Assembly (NCBI GenBank): GCA_947630175.1
Contig: CANRGJ010000005.1
Location: 124,001-188,000, forward strand
Length of the DNA stretch: 64,000 nucleotides
Reading direction: 5' to 3'
Source: an uncultured Ruminiclostridium sp.
GTDB taxonomy: Bacteria > Bacillota > Clostridia > Oscillospirales > Ruminococcaceae
How positions within the stretch are numbered: the stretch's first letter is position 1; each line of letters opens with the position of its first letter. The translations under genes and the position numbers were made by a program. The notes under the pieces are model-generated. The model saw nothing but the letters and a program-made list of their open reading frames with translations, made no database searches and was not told the DNA's origin. This document shows, in pieces, positions 1 to 8,969 of this stretch.

Positions 1-656
1 CGTGCTATTTTGCTTATATTATTGACAATATCGAGATTTTAAGCATAAATATAAAATCTATCTTATCCTCTGCAACTGACGGTTACAGAGAGGAGATAGG
101 CATTATCAGCGAATATGCATACCTTTTCTATATCGCCCTTCAGCTTCCCGCCGTTCTTATCGCTCTCGGAATGTGGATAACCTGCATTTCCTCTCACCGC
201 AAAAAAGAGGGACTTACCGCAGGCGGAATAAAGCTGATAAAAGGCGTGCTCATCTTCCAGCTCGTCTTGTACATTCTGGTAGCTCTGCTTTGCATTTTGC
301 TTCTGGCATTGGGTATGGCGACAGCAGGCATTGTGGGACAGGTGGGCAATATATTCGGATTTTTGCTTTTGGCGGCGTTCGTCGTCCTTTTGCTGGTGTA
401 TCAGATAAAGCTCCTTTCCACCGCCGACGTTATGCGCCGTGCGGTTCAGTACAGAGTGCCCGTTTACACCGTTTCCGTATTAGTCGCTGTGATAAACTTT
501 TTAATTGCTGTTTTTGAGATATATCAGGCGTATCAGTCGTTCGTATCAAGCGGTATACTCCTTGCGCTGAACGCCATATTTGCCGCCTTGACTTATATCT
601 TTCTTGGCGCATTTATCCTTTACTACCGCAGCACTATGCGCAATATCGCCAAGTGA
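1..656 (+). CDS. Membrane protein, 5' end cut off by window
   Basis: The frame is open from base 3 to the TGA at 654-656, so the gene begins outside the window; the first in-window ATG (171) lies inside a hydrophobic stretch and has no ribosome site. The visible 217 residues hold about four membrane-spanning segments (near window bases 120-180, 255-330, 345-420 and 460-530) with short charged links, and one more hydrophobic segment near the end. No catalytic motif is seen and I do not recognise the family. The next gene follows after 12 nt, so they may be cotranscribed. Confidence 0.6.
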   Translation, partial: CYFAYIIDNIEILSINIKSILSSATDGYREEIGIISEYAYLFYIALQLPAVLIALGMWITCISSHRKKEGLTAGGIKLIKGVLIFQLVLYILVALLCILLLALGMATAGIVGQVGNIFGFLLLAAFVVLLLVYQIKLLSTADVMRRAVQYRVPVYTVSVLVAVINFLIAVFEIYQAYQSFVSSGILLALNAIFAALTYIFLGAFILYYRSTMRNIAK

Positions 657-668
657 CGGGAGAGAAAA

Positions 669-1163
669 ATGCCCATAAACAACATTCCCCAACCTGAAAT
701 AATACAGATAAACGACCATCTCCGCCTGCGCAAATACAGCGGCTCTTACGACTTTGCGCTCCCTTGGTACTCCGACCCCGAGACCCTCCGACTTATAGGA
801 AGCCCTCCCACTCCCTACACCTTGGAAAAAATTGCGGATATGTACGAATATCTTGAGCGCAAGGGAGAACTGTATTTCATAGAGATATTTGAGGAACAGC
901 GCTGGCTTCCCATAGGCGACGTTACCTTCTGCCACGACGATATGCCAATTCTGATAGGAGAAAAGCGCTTTCGCGGTCAGGGAACGGGAAAAGCCGTTGT
1001 AAACGCCCTTGTACAGCGCGGAAAACAGCTCGGCTATACCGAGCTTTACGTTGAGGACGTCTACGATTTCAATATCCCCTCAATAAAATGCTTCACCTCC
1101 ACAGGCTTCAGACCATTCCGCAAGACCCCCGAGGGACACGGCTACTGCCTTGTGTTCAAGTGA
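669..1163 (+). CDS. GNAT family N-acetyltransferase
   Basis: A 164-residue protein of usual GNAT length. The acetyl-CoA pyrophosphate-binding loop is visible as RFRGQGTGKAV at about residues 100-110, followed by the typical helix and the late segment with NIPSIKCFTSTGF (N..A/S..Y/F-like motif B). It should transfer an acetyl group from acetyl-CoA to an amine; the acceptor cannot be read from sequence. It starts 12 nt after the preceding membrane-protein gene with GGGAGAG just upstream of the ATG, and ends in a clear terminator, so it closes that transcription unit. Confidence 0.8.
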   Translation: MPINNIPQPEIIQINDHLRLRKYSGSYDFALPWYSDPETLRLIGSPPTPYTLEKIADMYEYLERKGELYFIEIFEEQRWLPIGDVTFCHDDMPILIGEKRFRGQGTGKAVVNALVQRGKQLGYTELYVEDVYDFNIPSIKCFTSTGFRPFRKTPEGHGYCLVFK

Positions 1164-1170
1164 TAACCTC

Positions 1171-1206
1171 AGCCTGTTCATTTTTATGAATAGGCTTTTT
1201 TATTTT
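1171..1206 (+). terminator. Rho-independent terminator after GNAT gene
   Basis: An 11-bp stem (AGCCTGTTCAT with ATGAATAGGCT, one G-T pair) is followed directly by TTTTTTATTTT. It separates the GNAT unit from the histidine kinase promoter. Confidence 0.85.
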
Positions 1207-1225
1207 ATCGGACAAACGCCCGCTA

Positions 1226-1254
1226 TTGACAAATATCGACGAATCGTATAAAAT
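1226..1254 (+). promoter_or_regulatory. Sigma-A promoter of hybrid histidine kinase
   Basis: TTGACA at 1226-1231 and TAAAAT at 1249-1254 are separated by 17 nt. The kinase ATG lies 42 nt downstream, preceded by GGTGAGG. Confidence 0.8.
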
Positions 1255-1295
1255 AAAAGTGTATAGTCTTCTGAAATTTATGGGTGAGGTAAACG

Positions 1296-3917
1296 ATGAA
1301 ATTAGAACGTAAAAACAGGAAAATCGACCTGCAAAACAGCAAGCTCCGTGAGAAAAGCATAATCGCCGCTTTAATAACGATACTTCTCACAGTAGTCGTT
1401 ATGGTCGTTTCATATATAAGGATAACCCAGATAACCGAGCAGCGCTGTCTTGAGCGTATGCAGGAGGGCGTAAATACCGTTATCGACGGCATAGGAAACA
1501 AGCTGGCGAGCGACAGCAACGCCCTGCGCTCAGTGGCAAAGCTTTTAGAGCTGGAGGAAGATTTCAGCACTGAAACCATGAAAGAGATGATGGGACGTCT
1601 TTCCCCCATTATGATAGCGAAAAACCTTAATCTTCTCCTGCCCGGGGATCTGATAATTTCAGGCGAGGGAAACGAGTTTGACGCGTCAGGCGACGATTCC
1701 ATACGCTTTGATGTAGAGTCCGCACTGGGAGAACATGTCACCGATAGAAAAATGTCCGTGGGTTCCAACCCCGACGATCAGACCTACATAATCCGCCATT
1801 TCGTCCCCGTCATTAAAAACGGAGAAACGGTGGCTATGCTCTATATGACCACCAACCTCCAGAAGCTGCCGCAAAATCTCAATATCAGCAACATCTACAA
1901 CGGCACCGCCAGCGTCTACATAATCGACCGCAGCAACGGCGATTTCATAATGGACACCTGGCACGACCAGCTTGGCAAGATAGATGATGAAGAGCGTCAG
2001 GTCAAGGGCGAAAAAAGCTGGGATCAGGTGGTAGATGAGATCAAAACGGGAAAGCAGGGCTATGCCGTTATCCACTCCAACACCACCAACGAGTACCTGT
2101 ACTTTTACTACGCTCCGCTTCAATCCGATGAATGGCAGCTTGAGGGCGCAAACGATCAGAACCAGTGGACAGCCGCCGTAACAGTCCCCGAGGACGAGGC
2201 TTTCGCTAACCTTTATAAAATAAGGACAGTATATTTTATCATAGCGATAATCGAAGCGATAATCCTCATCTCCTACCTTATCTGGACTATCCGCAACACA
2301 AGAGTCATCTGTGAAAAAGCCGTTCTTGAGGAACGCCTTATCAAAGCGGAAAACGCCGAGCGTGCAAAGACAATGTTCCTGTCAAATATGTCCCACGACA
2401 TACGCACGCCTATGAACGCAATAATCGGTTATACGACCCTTGCGGCGGCGAATATTGAAAATACTGAAAAAGTGCAGGATTATCTTTCAAAGATACTTTC
2501 TTCCAGCAATCACCTGCTCAGCCTTATAAACGACGTTCTCGATATGAGTCGTATCGAAAGCGGCAGAGTTTATATCGAGGAAGTGGAATGCAGCCTGCCC
2601 GACCTGCTCCGCGACCTGCGCAATATCCTTATGACCCAGATGAAGTCAAAGCAGCTTGACTTTTATATGGATACAATAGACGTTATAGACGAGGACGTTT
2701 ACTGCGACAAGCTCCATATGAACCAGGTGCTGCTAAACCTGCTCAGCAATGCCATAAAATTCACTCCCGCAGGGGGAGCCGTTTCCCTTACCATAAAGCA
2801 GAAGCCGGGCGCTCCCGAGGGCTATGCCGCTTATGAAATAAGGGTAAAGGACACAGGCATAGGAATGAGCCCCGAATTTGTGGAGCATGTTTTTGAGCCC
2901 TTTGAAAGAGAGCAGAACTCCACCGTCAGCGGTATCCAAGGCACAGGACTGGGAATGCCCATAGCCAAGAACATCATAGATATGATGGGCGGCAAGATAG
3001 AAGTGCAAAGCGAGCAGGGCAAGGGTACCGAGTATATCGTGAATATCGAACTGCGCCTTGTTTCCGAGCGCCGTCCCGTTGGAATTATAAAAGAGCTTGA
3101 GGGCTTCCACGCCCTTGTAGTTGACGACGACTACACCGTATGCGACAGCGTGACAAAAATGCTGGTTCAGCTGGGACTTCGTGCTGAATGGACAATGTCA
3201 GGCAAGGAAGCTATCCTCCACGCAAGACAGGCTAAGGAGCTTGCAGACGAATTTCGTGCATATATCATCGATTGGCTGCTCCCCGACATAAGCGGTATAG
3301 AAGTTGTCCGCAGAATAAGAAATTCTGTGGGCGAAACCGTTCCTATCATAATCCTCACCGCCTACGACTGGACGGATATCGAGGAGGAAGCAAGGCAGGC
3401 GGGCGTCACCGCATTCTGCAACAAGCCTATCTTCCTCTCCACTCTGAGAGATACGCTTCTTTCCGCAATAGGGAAACTTGACCAAAAAACCGAAGAGCCT
3501 GTTATTCCGACAGAAGACAAGGATTATAAGGGCAAACGTCTGCTCCTTGTTGAGGATAACGAGCTTAACCGCGAGATAGCCTACGAGATACTCACCGAGG
3601 GCGGATTTGTGGTTGAAACCGCCGAGGACGGCACCGTTGCGGTAGACAAGGTGAAAAATTCGTCTGCGGGTTATTACGACCTTATCCTTATGGACGTTCA
3701 GATGCCGATAATGAACGGCTATGACGCCACAAGAGCAATAAGAGCGCTTGACGACCCTGCTCTCGCCTCCATACCGATAATCGCTATGACCGCCAACGCT
3801 TTCAACGAGGATAAAATGCAGGCGCTTGAATGCGGAATGAACGACCACATCGCAAAGCCGCTGAATATGGACGTCCTCAACGATACCCTGCATAAGTATC
3901 TTGGAGGAAAAAAGTGA
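1296..3917 (+). CDS. Hybrid sensor histidine kinase with two receiver domains
   Basis: An 873-residue membrane signal-transduction protein. A first membrane helix (about 22-42) and a second (about 311-332) enclose a roughly 265-residue extracytoplasmic sensor region with a Cache/PAS-like look. The HisKA box SNMSHDIRTPMN puts the phospho-accepting histidine at H367. The ATPase domain has the N box with N485, DTGIGM (519-524) and GTGLGM (549-554). Two receiver domains follow: the first with D659 in YIIDWLLPD and lysine in FCNKPI, the second with D800 in LILMDVQMP and K854 in HIAKPL. No output domain is fused, so the phosphoryl group probably passes to a partner not seen here. The signal is unknown. 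The stop overlaps the ribosome site region of the next gene, suggesting a two-gene operon. Confidence 0.93.
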   Translation: MKLERKNRKIDLQNSKLREKSIIAALITILLTVVVMVVSYIRITQITEQRCLERMQEGVNTVIDGIGNKLASDSNALRSVAKLLELEEDFSTETMKEMMGRLSPIMIAKNLNLLLPGDLIISGEGNEFDASGDDSIRFDVESALGEHVTDRKMSVGSNPDDQTYIIRHFVPVIKNGETVAMLYMTTNLQKLPQNLNISNIYNGTASVYIIDRSNGDFIMDTWHDQLGKIDDEERQVKGEKSWDQVVDEIKTGKQGYAVIHSNTTNEYLYFYYAPLQSDEWQLEGANDQNQWTAAVTVPEDEAFANLYKIRTVYFIIAIIEAIILISYLIWTIRNTRVICEKAVLEERLIKAENAERAKTMFLSNMSHDIRTPMNAIIGYTTLAAANIENTEKVQDYLSKILSSSNHLLSLINDVLDMSRIESGRVYIEEVECSLPDLLRDLRNILMTQMKSKQLDFYMDTIDVIDEDVYCDKLHMNQVLLNLLSNAIKFTPAGGAVSLTIKQKPGAPEGYAAYEIRVKDTGIGMSPEFVEHVFEPFEREQNSTVSGIQGTGLGMPIAKNIIDMMGGKIEVQSEQGKGTEYIVNIELRLVSERRPVGIIKELEGFHALVVDDDYTVCDSVTKMLVQLGLRAEWTMSGKEAILHARQAKELADEFRAYIIDWLLPDISGIEVVRRIRNSVGETVPIIILTAYDWTDIEEEARQAGVTAFCNKPIFLSTLRDTLLSAIGKLDQKTEEPVIPTEDKDYKGKRLLLVEDNELNREIAYEILTEGGFVVETAEDGTVAVDKVKNSSAGYYDLILMDVQMPIMNGYDATRAIRALDDPALASIPIIAMTANAFNEDKMQALECGMNDHIAKPLNMDVLNDTLHKYLGGKK

Positions 3918-3918
3918 G

Positions 3919-4743
3919 ATGAAAAAGCTGGCCGCCCCGCTTATTATGCTTGCGATATTTGAAACCGTGGCGATAACGCTCTGGCTTGCTCTTGACAACA
4001 TTTTTTACCTCTTTAATTTCACATATATCGGCATATGCATAGCGCTGGGACTTTTCCTTTACTCAGTGCATTTCAGATACGCCCGCCTTGTAGTGCAGCT
4101 TGGCGTAGGACTTTATATGCTGCTTTATCTTGGTTTTATTGACGGCGAGAATATGCAGATAGAGGGCTTTTGGTTCTATCTTTTCTCAGGCGTATTTGAG
4201 GCGGCAACGATACATTATGCGGTGGCAAAGATATTCGGACCGCTTATTTTCGGCAGAGGCTGGTGCGGCTACGCCTGCTGGACGGCTATGATACTTGACC
4301 TTCTGCCATTTAAGCAGCCCTCTGCTCCACGCAAAAGGATAGGCTGGATAAGATACGTCACCTTTGCGGTCTCCCTAATTTTTGTAGCAGCTTTGTTTTT
4401 GTTGCAGATACCAAATACTGCGGGAATAATTTTCTGGGCGTTCATTATCGGCAATATCCTTTATTACGTCTTTGGGATCATTCTTGCAATAGCTTTTAAA
4501 GACAACCGCGCTTTCTGCAAATACCTTTGCCCCGTGACCGTCTTTTTAAAACCGATGAGCTATTTTTCCCTCATGCGTATAAAATGTAACGATGAAAAAT
4601 GCGTTTCCTGCGGCAAATGCAGAAAGGTATGTCCTATGAACGTGGATATGACCGACAATTCCCGCAAAAGAGCCAACGGAACCGAATGTATTTTATGTCT
4701 TAAATGCGTGGATTCCTGCCCGCAAAAGGCGCTGAAGCTGTAA
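3919..4743 (+). CDS. Membrane 4Fe-4S protein, NapH/CcoG-like
   Basis: A 274-residue protein with about six membrane segments and a C-terminal pair of ferredoxin-type clusters. The last 45 residues carry CVSCGKCRKVCP and CILCLKCVDSCP, each a CxxCxxCxxxCP site. Two more conserved motifs, GRGWCGYAC and FCKYLCPV, are typical of the NapH/NosR/CcoG group of membrane electron carriers. It is likely to pass electrons across or along the membrane; the partner enzyme is not in the window. I chose the ATG at 3919 rather than the TTG at 3901 because GGAGG (3903-3907) lies between them. It starts 1 nt after the kinase stop, so it is probably translated from the same message. Confidence 0.82.
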   Translation: MKKLAAPLIMLAIFETVAITLWLALDNIFYLFNFTYIGICIALGLFLYSVHFRYARLVVQLGVGLYMLLYLGFIDGENMQIEGFWFYLFSGVFEAATIHYAVAKIFGPLIFGRGWCGYACWTAMILDLLPFKQPSAPRKRIGWIRYVTFAVSLIFVAALFLLQIPNTAGIIFWAFIIGNILYYVFGIILAIAFKDNRAFCKYLCPVTVFLKPMSYFSLMRIKCNDEKCVSCGKCRKVCPMNVDMTDNSRKRANGTECILCLKCVDSCPQKALKL

Positions 4744-4748
4744 ATTAC

Positions 4749-4777
4749 GACCCCTGCGAAAAAATATCGCAGGGGTC
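4749..4777. terminator. GC-rich stem-loop after ferredoxin-like gene
   Basis: A perfect 11-bp inverted repeat (GACCCCTGCGA / TCGCAGGGGTC) with a 7-nt A-rich loop. It lacks a run of T, so it may be a weak terminator or a 3'-end stabilising hairpin. Confidence 0.5.
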
Positions 4778-4834
4778 AGTATTAAGAAACATCTGATCAC
4801 ATTATTTGCTTTTCCCTAGACAGAAAGGAAAATT

Positions 4835-5233
4835 ATGGACAAAAAACGCATTCTTTCAGGCATAATTATGCAAATTCTGATAATGACAATTCATTTGTTT
4901 ATGCATAAGATGGAGCTTAACGATAAAATCACAATTATTTGCTCGTTCGTTGTTGTGGCTCTTATAACATATTTGGCAGCTCTTTTTTTAAAACTGCCCG
5001 TATATGCAATTTTTTCAGCTCAAATCGTTACAATTCTATTCATTTTAATGTTTGAAGATGAAGGGGTATACCTGTTATATTACCTGCACCAAGGTCAGGA
5101 CCAATGGTTTAATCCGGACATTTATACCGATACCGTAATTATTGTTTTAGAAATGCTTGCTGTTCAATTGCCGTCTGCCGTTCTTGCAAAATTGACAGGA
5201 TATGTTTATACTTATTTGAAAAACCGCACATAG
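4835..5233 (+). CDS. Hypothetical four-helix membrane protein
   Basis: A 132-residue protein, mostly hydrophobic, with about four membrane segments (around residues 6-24, 32-52, 56-74 and 101-122) and a hydrophilic loop rich in Tyr, Gln and Asp (about 78-98). A good ribosome site (AGAAAGGA) precedes the ATG. Base use is more AT-rich than that of the flanking kinase and thrS genes, which is compatible with an acquired gene. I do not recognise the family; no enzymatic motif is visible. Confidence 0.6.
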   Translation: MDKKRILSGIIMQILIMTIHLFMHKMELNDKITIICSFVVVALITYLAALFLKLPVYAIFSAQIVTILFILMFEDEGVYLLYYLHQGQDQWFNPDIYTDTVIIVLEMLAVQLPSAVLAKLTGYVYTYLKNRT

Positions 5234-5303
5234 AACAGCGTTGTGTTCAAAGTTTGTAAAGATAAGAAAAATGCTCGCAAAACAGTGGAGTTATTTACAT
5301 CTA

Positions 5304-5332
5304 TTGACAATTCAGTATTAAAGTGATAAAAT
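5304..5332 (+). promoter_or_regulatory. Sigma-A promoter of thrS
   Basis: TTGACA (5304-5309), 17-nt spacer, TAAAAT (5327-5332). The start codon lies 51 nt downstream, leaving no room for a T-box leader, which many Firmicute thrS genes carry. Confidence 0.82.
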
Positions 5333-5382
5333 ATATTGGTATTAAACCAATACAGAAATAAAAAATAACGGAGGAACTGACA

Positions 5383-7293
5383 ATGCGTATCACATTGAAA
5401 GGCGACGTTGTAAAGGAATATGAAAACGGTATGACCGCCTACGACATCGCCAAGGACATCAGCGCAGGACTTGCAAGAGCCGCCTGCGCCGCAAAAATAA
5501 ACGGAAAAGTGTGTGATCTGCGAACTTGCATTGACAGTGACGCTTCTCTTGAAATACTGACCTTTGACGACGAGGACGGAAAAAAGGCGTTCCGCCACAC
5601 CGCCTCCCACATTCTTGCTCAGGCTGTAAAAAGACTTTTCCCCAACGTAAAGCTTGCGATAGGACCCGCCATAGACAACGGTTTCTACTACGATTTTGAC
5701 GTGGAAACTCCTTTCACCGCCGAGGACCTGGAAAAGATAGAGGCGGAGATGAAAAAGATAGTGAAAGAGGGACTGGAACCCGTTCAGTTCTATCTTTCAC
5801 CCGAAGAAGCGATGAAGACCCTGGAGGAACAGGGCGAGATATACAAGGTTGAGCTATGCAAGGAGCACGCCGACAAGGGCGAGCAGATCAGTTTTTACCG
5901 TCAGGGCGACTTTACCGACCTTTGCGCAGGACCTCACCTGATGAATGTTTCCGCTGTAAAGGCATTCAAGCTCACCTCCTGCACAGGCGCATACTGGCGC
6001 GGCAGTGAGAAAAACAAAATGCTCTCCCGTATCTACGGAACAGCTTTCCCCAAGGCGTCCGAGCTTGACGCTTACCTCACTATGCTTGAGGAAGCTAAAA
6101 AGCGCGACCACAGAAAGCTGGGCAAGGAGCTTGAGCTTTTCGCTTTAATGGAGGAAGGTCCGGGTTTTCCTTTCTTCCTGCCAAAAGGTATGGTTTTGCG
6201 CAACACCCTGCTTGAATACTGGAGAGAAGTCCACAAGAAATACGGCTACGTTGAGATCTCAACTCCTATGATACTCAATCAGGAGCTTTGGCACAGAAGC
6301 GGCCATTGGGATCATTACAAGGACAATATGTACACCACCGTCATTGACGGCGAGGATTATGCAGTAAAGCCTATGAACTGCCCCGGCGGAATGCTGGTAT
6401 ACAAGCTGTCCCCTCATTCCTACCGTGACCTGCCTTTGCGTATGGCTGAGTTGGGACTGGTTCACCGTCACGAGCTGTCAGGCACCCTGCATGGACTTTT
6501 CCGTGTTCGCTGCTTCACTCAGGACGACGCTCACATATTTATGACGTGGGATCAGGTGGAGAGTGAGATACAAGGCGTAGTCCGCCTGTTCGACGAGGTT
6601 TATTCCACCTTCGGCTTGACATATGAGATAGAAGTTTCCACTATGCCCGAGGATCATATCGGCGAAAAGGAAACCTGGGATTTTGCTACCGAAACTCTTG
6701 AAAAAGCCATAACCGCTATGGGAAAGACCTTTACCATAAACGAGGGCGACGGCGCATTCTACGGACCTAAGCTGGACTTCCACCTTTCCGACTCTATCGG
6801 AAGAACATGGCAGTGCGGCACAATTCAGCTTGATATGCAGATGCCCGAGCGTTTTGATCTGGAATACACAGGCGCAGACGGCGAAAAGCACCGCCCTGTA
6901 ATGATACACCGTGTTGTCCTAGGCTCTATCGAACGCTTTATCGGCGTTATCACAGAGCATTTTGAGGGAAAATTCCCGCTTTGGCTGAATCCCGTTCAAG
7001 TCAAGATAATGCCCATAGCCGACCGCCACAACGATTTCTGCGACAAGATAGCGCAGGCGCTTGACAATATAGGCATACGCTACGAGATAGACACCAGAAA
7101 CGAAAAGATAGGCTACAAGGTAAGAGAAGCCCAGGTCAAGAAGATAAATTATATGCTGGTTATCGGCGACAACGAGGTTGAGGAGGGCAACGCCTCTGTT
7201 CGCTGCCGCAAGAGAGGCGACCTTGGCAAGATGAGCATTGACGAGCTTTGCGCAATGCTCAAAAAGGAAGTTGACGAAAAAACTATTCTGTAA
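5383..7293 (+). CDS. thrS: Threonyl-tRNA synthetase
   Basis: A 636-residue class II synthetase that charges tRNA-Thr with threonine in the cytoplasm. Domain order is as in the family: TGS domain (about 1-60), editing domain with HTASH (H72, H76), catalytic core, and anticodon-binding domain (about the last 100 residues). Zinc/substrate residues are visible in MNCPGG, in RHELSG with the following LHGLFRVRCF (motif 2), and in MIHRVVLGSIERF (motif 3 and the last zinc-ligand histidine). The length matches bacterial ThrRS. It has its own promoter and ends in a terminator; the following mannanase may depend on readthrough. Confidence 0.97.
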   Translation: MRITLKGDVVKEYENGMTAYDIAKDISAGLARAACAAKINGKVCDLRTCIDSDASLEILTFDDEDGKKAFRHTASHILAQAVKRLFPNVKLAIGPAIDNGFYYDFDVETPFTAEDLEKIEAEMKKIVKEGLEPVQFYLSPEEAMKTLEEQGEIYKVELCKEHADKGEQISFYRQGDFTDLCAGPHLMNVSAVKAFKLTSCTGAYWRGSEKNKMLSRIYGTAFPKASELDAYLTMLEEAKKRDHRKLGKELELFALMEEGPGFPFFLPKGMVLRNTLLEYWREVHKKYGYVEISTPMILNQELWHRSGHWDHYKDNMYTTVIDGEDYAVKPMNCPGGMLVYKLSPHSYRDLPLRMAELGLVHRHELSGTLHGLFRVRCFTQDDAHIFMTWDQVESEIQGVVRLFDEVYSTFGLTYEIEVSTMPEDHIGEKETWDFATETLEKAITAMGKTFTINEGDGAFYGPKLDFHLSDSIGRTWQCGTIQLDMQMPERFDLEYTGADGEKHRPVMIHRVVLGSIERFIGVITEHFEGKFPLWLNPVQVKIMPIADRHNDFCDKIAQALDNIGIRYEIDTRNEKIGYKVREAQVKKINYMLVIGDNEVEEGNASVRCRKRGDLGKMSIDELCAMLKKEVDEKTIL

Positions 7294-7301
7294 ATTAAAC
7301 A

Positions 7302-7339
7302 AAGGCTCAAATTCCTGTCAGGATTTGAGCCTTGTTTTC
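7302..7339 (+). terminator. Terminator after thrS
   Basis: Stem AAGGCTCAAATTCCTG / CAGGATTTGAGCCTT (one bulged T) followed by GTTTT. The GH26 gene begins 18 nt later without a visible promoter, so part of the transcription may pass through. Confidence 0.8.
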
Positions 7340-7357
7340 AATACGGCAGGTGAGAAT

Positions 7358-8494
7358 ATGGAATACAAAACCGACATAAACGCCCTGTTAAAGCAGCTTT
7401 CAGCCAAAGCTCCTGACCCTGATACGCTTGTATGCAGCGACCCAAGTGAAAATACAAAAAAGCTGTGGGCGTATCTGAAAAGCATTTACGGCAAAAATAT
7501 ACTTACAGGGCAGCAGTATCTTCAGTCCGCCGAGCTTGAGGACGCTGTATATTACCGTGAAACAGGCAGACTTCCCGCCGTCCGCGGCTACGATATGATG
7601 GACATTGACAAGAAAAAGGGCGACGGACAGGTGGAAAGAGCCATAAAGTGGGCGAAGGAAACAGGCTGTATCATTACAATGTGCTGGCACTGGTATGCTC
7701 CCGACGATATGAACGACCTTGAAAACTGCGTCTGGTCGTTTTATTACAAAACCACAAATTACGACCGCAAAACTAGCTTCGACCTGCTGAAAGCCGTAAC
7801 GGAGGGAACTGCCGAGTACGCCTTTGCAATTTCCCGCATAGATATGATAGCGGAGGAGCTGAAAAAGTTTCAGCGTGAGGACATACCCGTTTTATGGCGT
7901 CCTCTCCACGAGGCGGCAGGGAACTGGTTCTGGTGGGGAAAAAGGGACAACGACAACGGCGAGTCTGCCGCTGCATACAAAAAGCTGTGGTACATCATTT
8001 TTGACCGCCTTAACAATTACCACAAGCTGAACAATCTCATCTGGGTCTGGAACGGTCAAAGCCCCGAGATGGCAGTTGACCCCAACACCTACGACATCTG
8101 CGGCGAGGACATTTATCCCGAATTGTACCACAGTCAGGACCACACCTCCCAGCTCACCCGCTACAAAGAAGTCACTTCCTACACTCACGGCAAAATGGCG
8201 GCGCTTTCCGAATGCTGTTTCCTGCCCGACCCCGACATTTTGCAGATAGATAAGGTAAAGTGGCTGTGGTGGCTCCCATGGTGGGGAAGATTTGTGTACG
8301 CCATAGGCGAGGATCATCGCCCCGTCTTTGACGAAAAGGGACTTCCCGTGTACAATCCTCAGCAGTTCACAAAGGGAATGTTAAAGTCTTATTTTGACAA
8401 CGATTACTGCCTGACCCTTGACAAGCTCCCCTGGTACACGGAGCAAAACGAAAAATATGTAAAAGAAATTATGAAGGAGCGTTTCGGACTTTGA
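7358..8494 (+). CDS. GH26 family glycoside hydrolase (beta-mannanase-like)
   Basis: A 378-residue protein without signal peptide, so probably cytoplasmic. The GH26 pattern is seen in NILTGQQ near residue 48, in MCWHWYAP (about 108-115), in WRPLHEAAGNWFWWG with the acid/base glutamate at E185, and in ALSECCF with the probable nucleophile E285. Family members hydrolyse beta-1,4-mannosidic (less often beta-1,3-xylan or mixed-glucan) bonds; an intracellular form would act on imported manno-oligosaccharides. I start at the ATG at 7358 (preceded by GGCAGGTGAG) and not at the upstream in-frame codon inside thrS. It overlaps the next gene by the TTGA at 8491-8494. Confidence 0.88.
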   Translation: MEYKTDINALLKQLSAKAPDPDTLVCSDPSENTKKLWAYLKSIYGKNILTGQQYLQSAELEDAVYYRETGRLPAVRGYDMMDIDKKKGDGQVERAIKWAKETGCIITMCWHWYAPDDMNDLENCVWSFYYKTTNYDRKTSFDLLKAVTEGTAEYAFAISRIDMIAEELKKFQREDIPVLWRPLHEAAGNWFWWGKRDNDNGESAAAYKKLWYIIFDRLNNYHKLNNLIWVWNGQSPEMAVDPNTYDICGEDIYPELYHSQDHTSQLTRYKEVTSYTHGKMAALSECCFLPDPDILQIDKVKWLWWLPWWGRFVYAIGEDHRPVFDEKGLPVYNPQQFTKGMLKSYFDNDYCLTLDKLPWYTEQNEKYVKEIMKERFGL

Positions 8495-8952
8495 AAAAAT
8501 TTATCTCTATATTGACAGCATTACTGCTTATATTTACATTTTCCGCCTGCTCGTCAGCGCCCACCGCAACGGATAAGACTGCTGCTCAGCTTGCGCAGAC
8601 GGTGCAGAACAGCATAGAATTTCCGCAGCTTGTGGAAGTGACCGACGAGGATATAATAACTGAAAATATAGGCATAGACCTTTCTCAGGTTACAGACTTC
8701 GCTGTATATCAGCAAATGCTCAGCGTTGACGTAAGCGAAATAATAATCCTGATAGTAAAGGACGGCGCTGAATCACAGCTGAAAACCACCCTTGAAAACC
8801 GCAAGCAGTCGCTGATAGACGACTTTGCGTTTTATCCAAATCAGGTCGCCTCTGCCGAAGCAACGGTAGTGGGCAGTGAAAAGAACGTGGTATATCTCAT
8901 CTGCCACGAGGAAGCGGCAACAGCAGAACAGGCTCTGCTGCAAGAAATATGA
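8491..8952 (+). CDS. DUF4358 lipoprotein
   Basis: A 153-residue protein starting with TTG that overlaps the mannanase stop by 4 nt (TTGA), a sign of translational coupling. The N-terminus is a lipoprotein signal: positively charged start, hydrophobic core, and lipobox TFSAC with the lipidated Cys at about residue 20. The mature part, about 130 residues, resembles the DUF4358 family of Firmicutes (acidic strand pattern, DFAVYQQMLSVDVSEIIIL). The function of that family is not known to me. It would sit on the outer face of the cell membrane. Confidence 0.75.
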   Translation: MKKFISILTALLLIFTFSACSSAPTATDKTAAQLAQTVQNSIEFPQLVEVTDEDIITENIGIDLSQVTDFAVYQQMLSVDVSEIIILIVKDGAESQLKTTLENRKQSLIDDFAFYPNQVASAEATVVGSEKNVVYLICHEEAATAEQALLQEI

Positions 8953-8969
8953 CAACGGAGGAAAAAGCT

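Noticed and set aside
3198-4001. A 267-codon minus-strand frame across the kinase/ferredoxin junction
   Set aside because: Antisense shadow of two well-supported genes; no start signals.
5233-5383. T-box leader before thrS
   Set aside because: Only about 45 nt remain between the promoter and the start codon, and no T-box consensus is present. The same holds for trpS.
8949-8969. Longer start of the SDR gene at 8949
   Set aside because: GGAGG at 8957-8961 would then be inside the coding region; the ATG at 8970 has ideal spacing.
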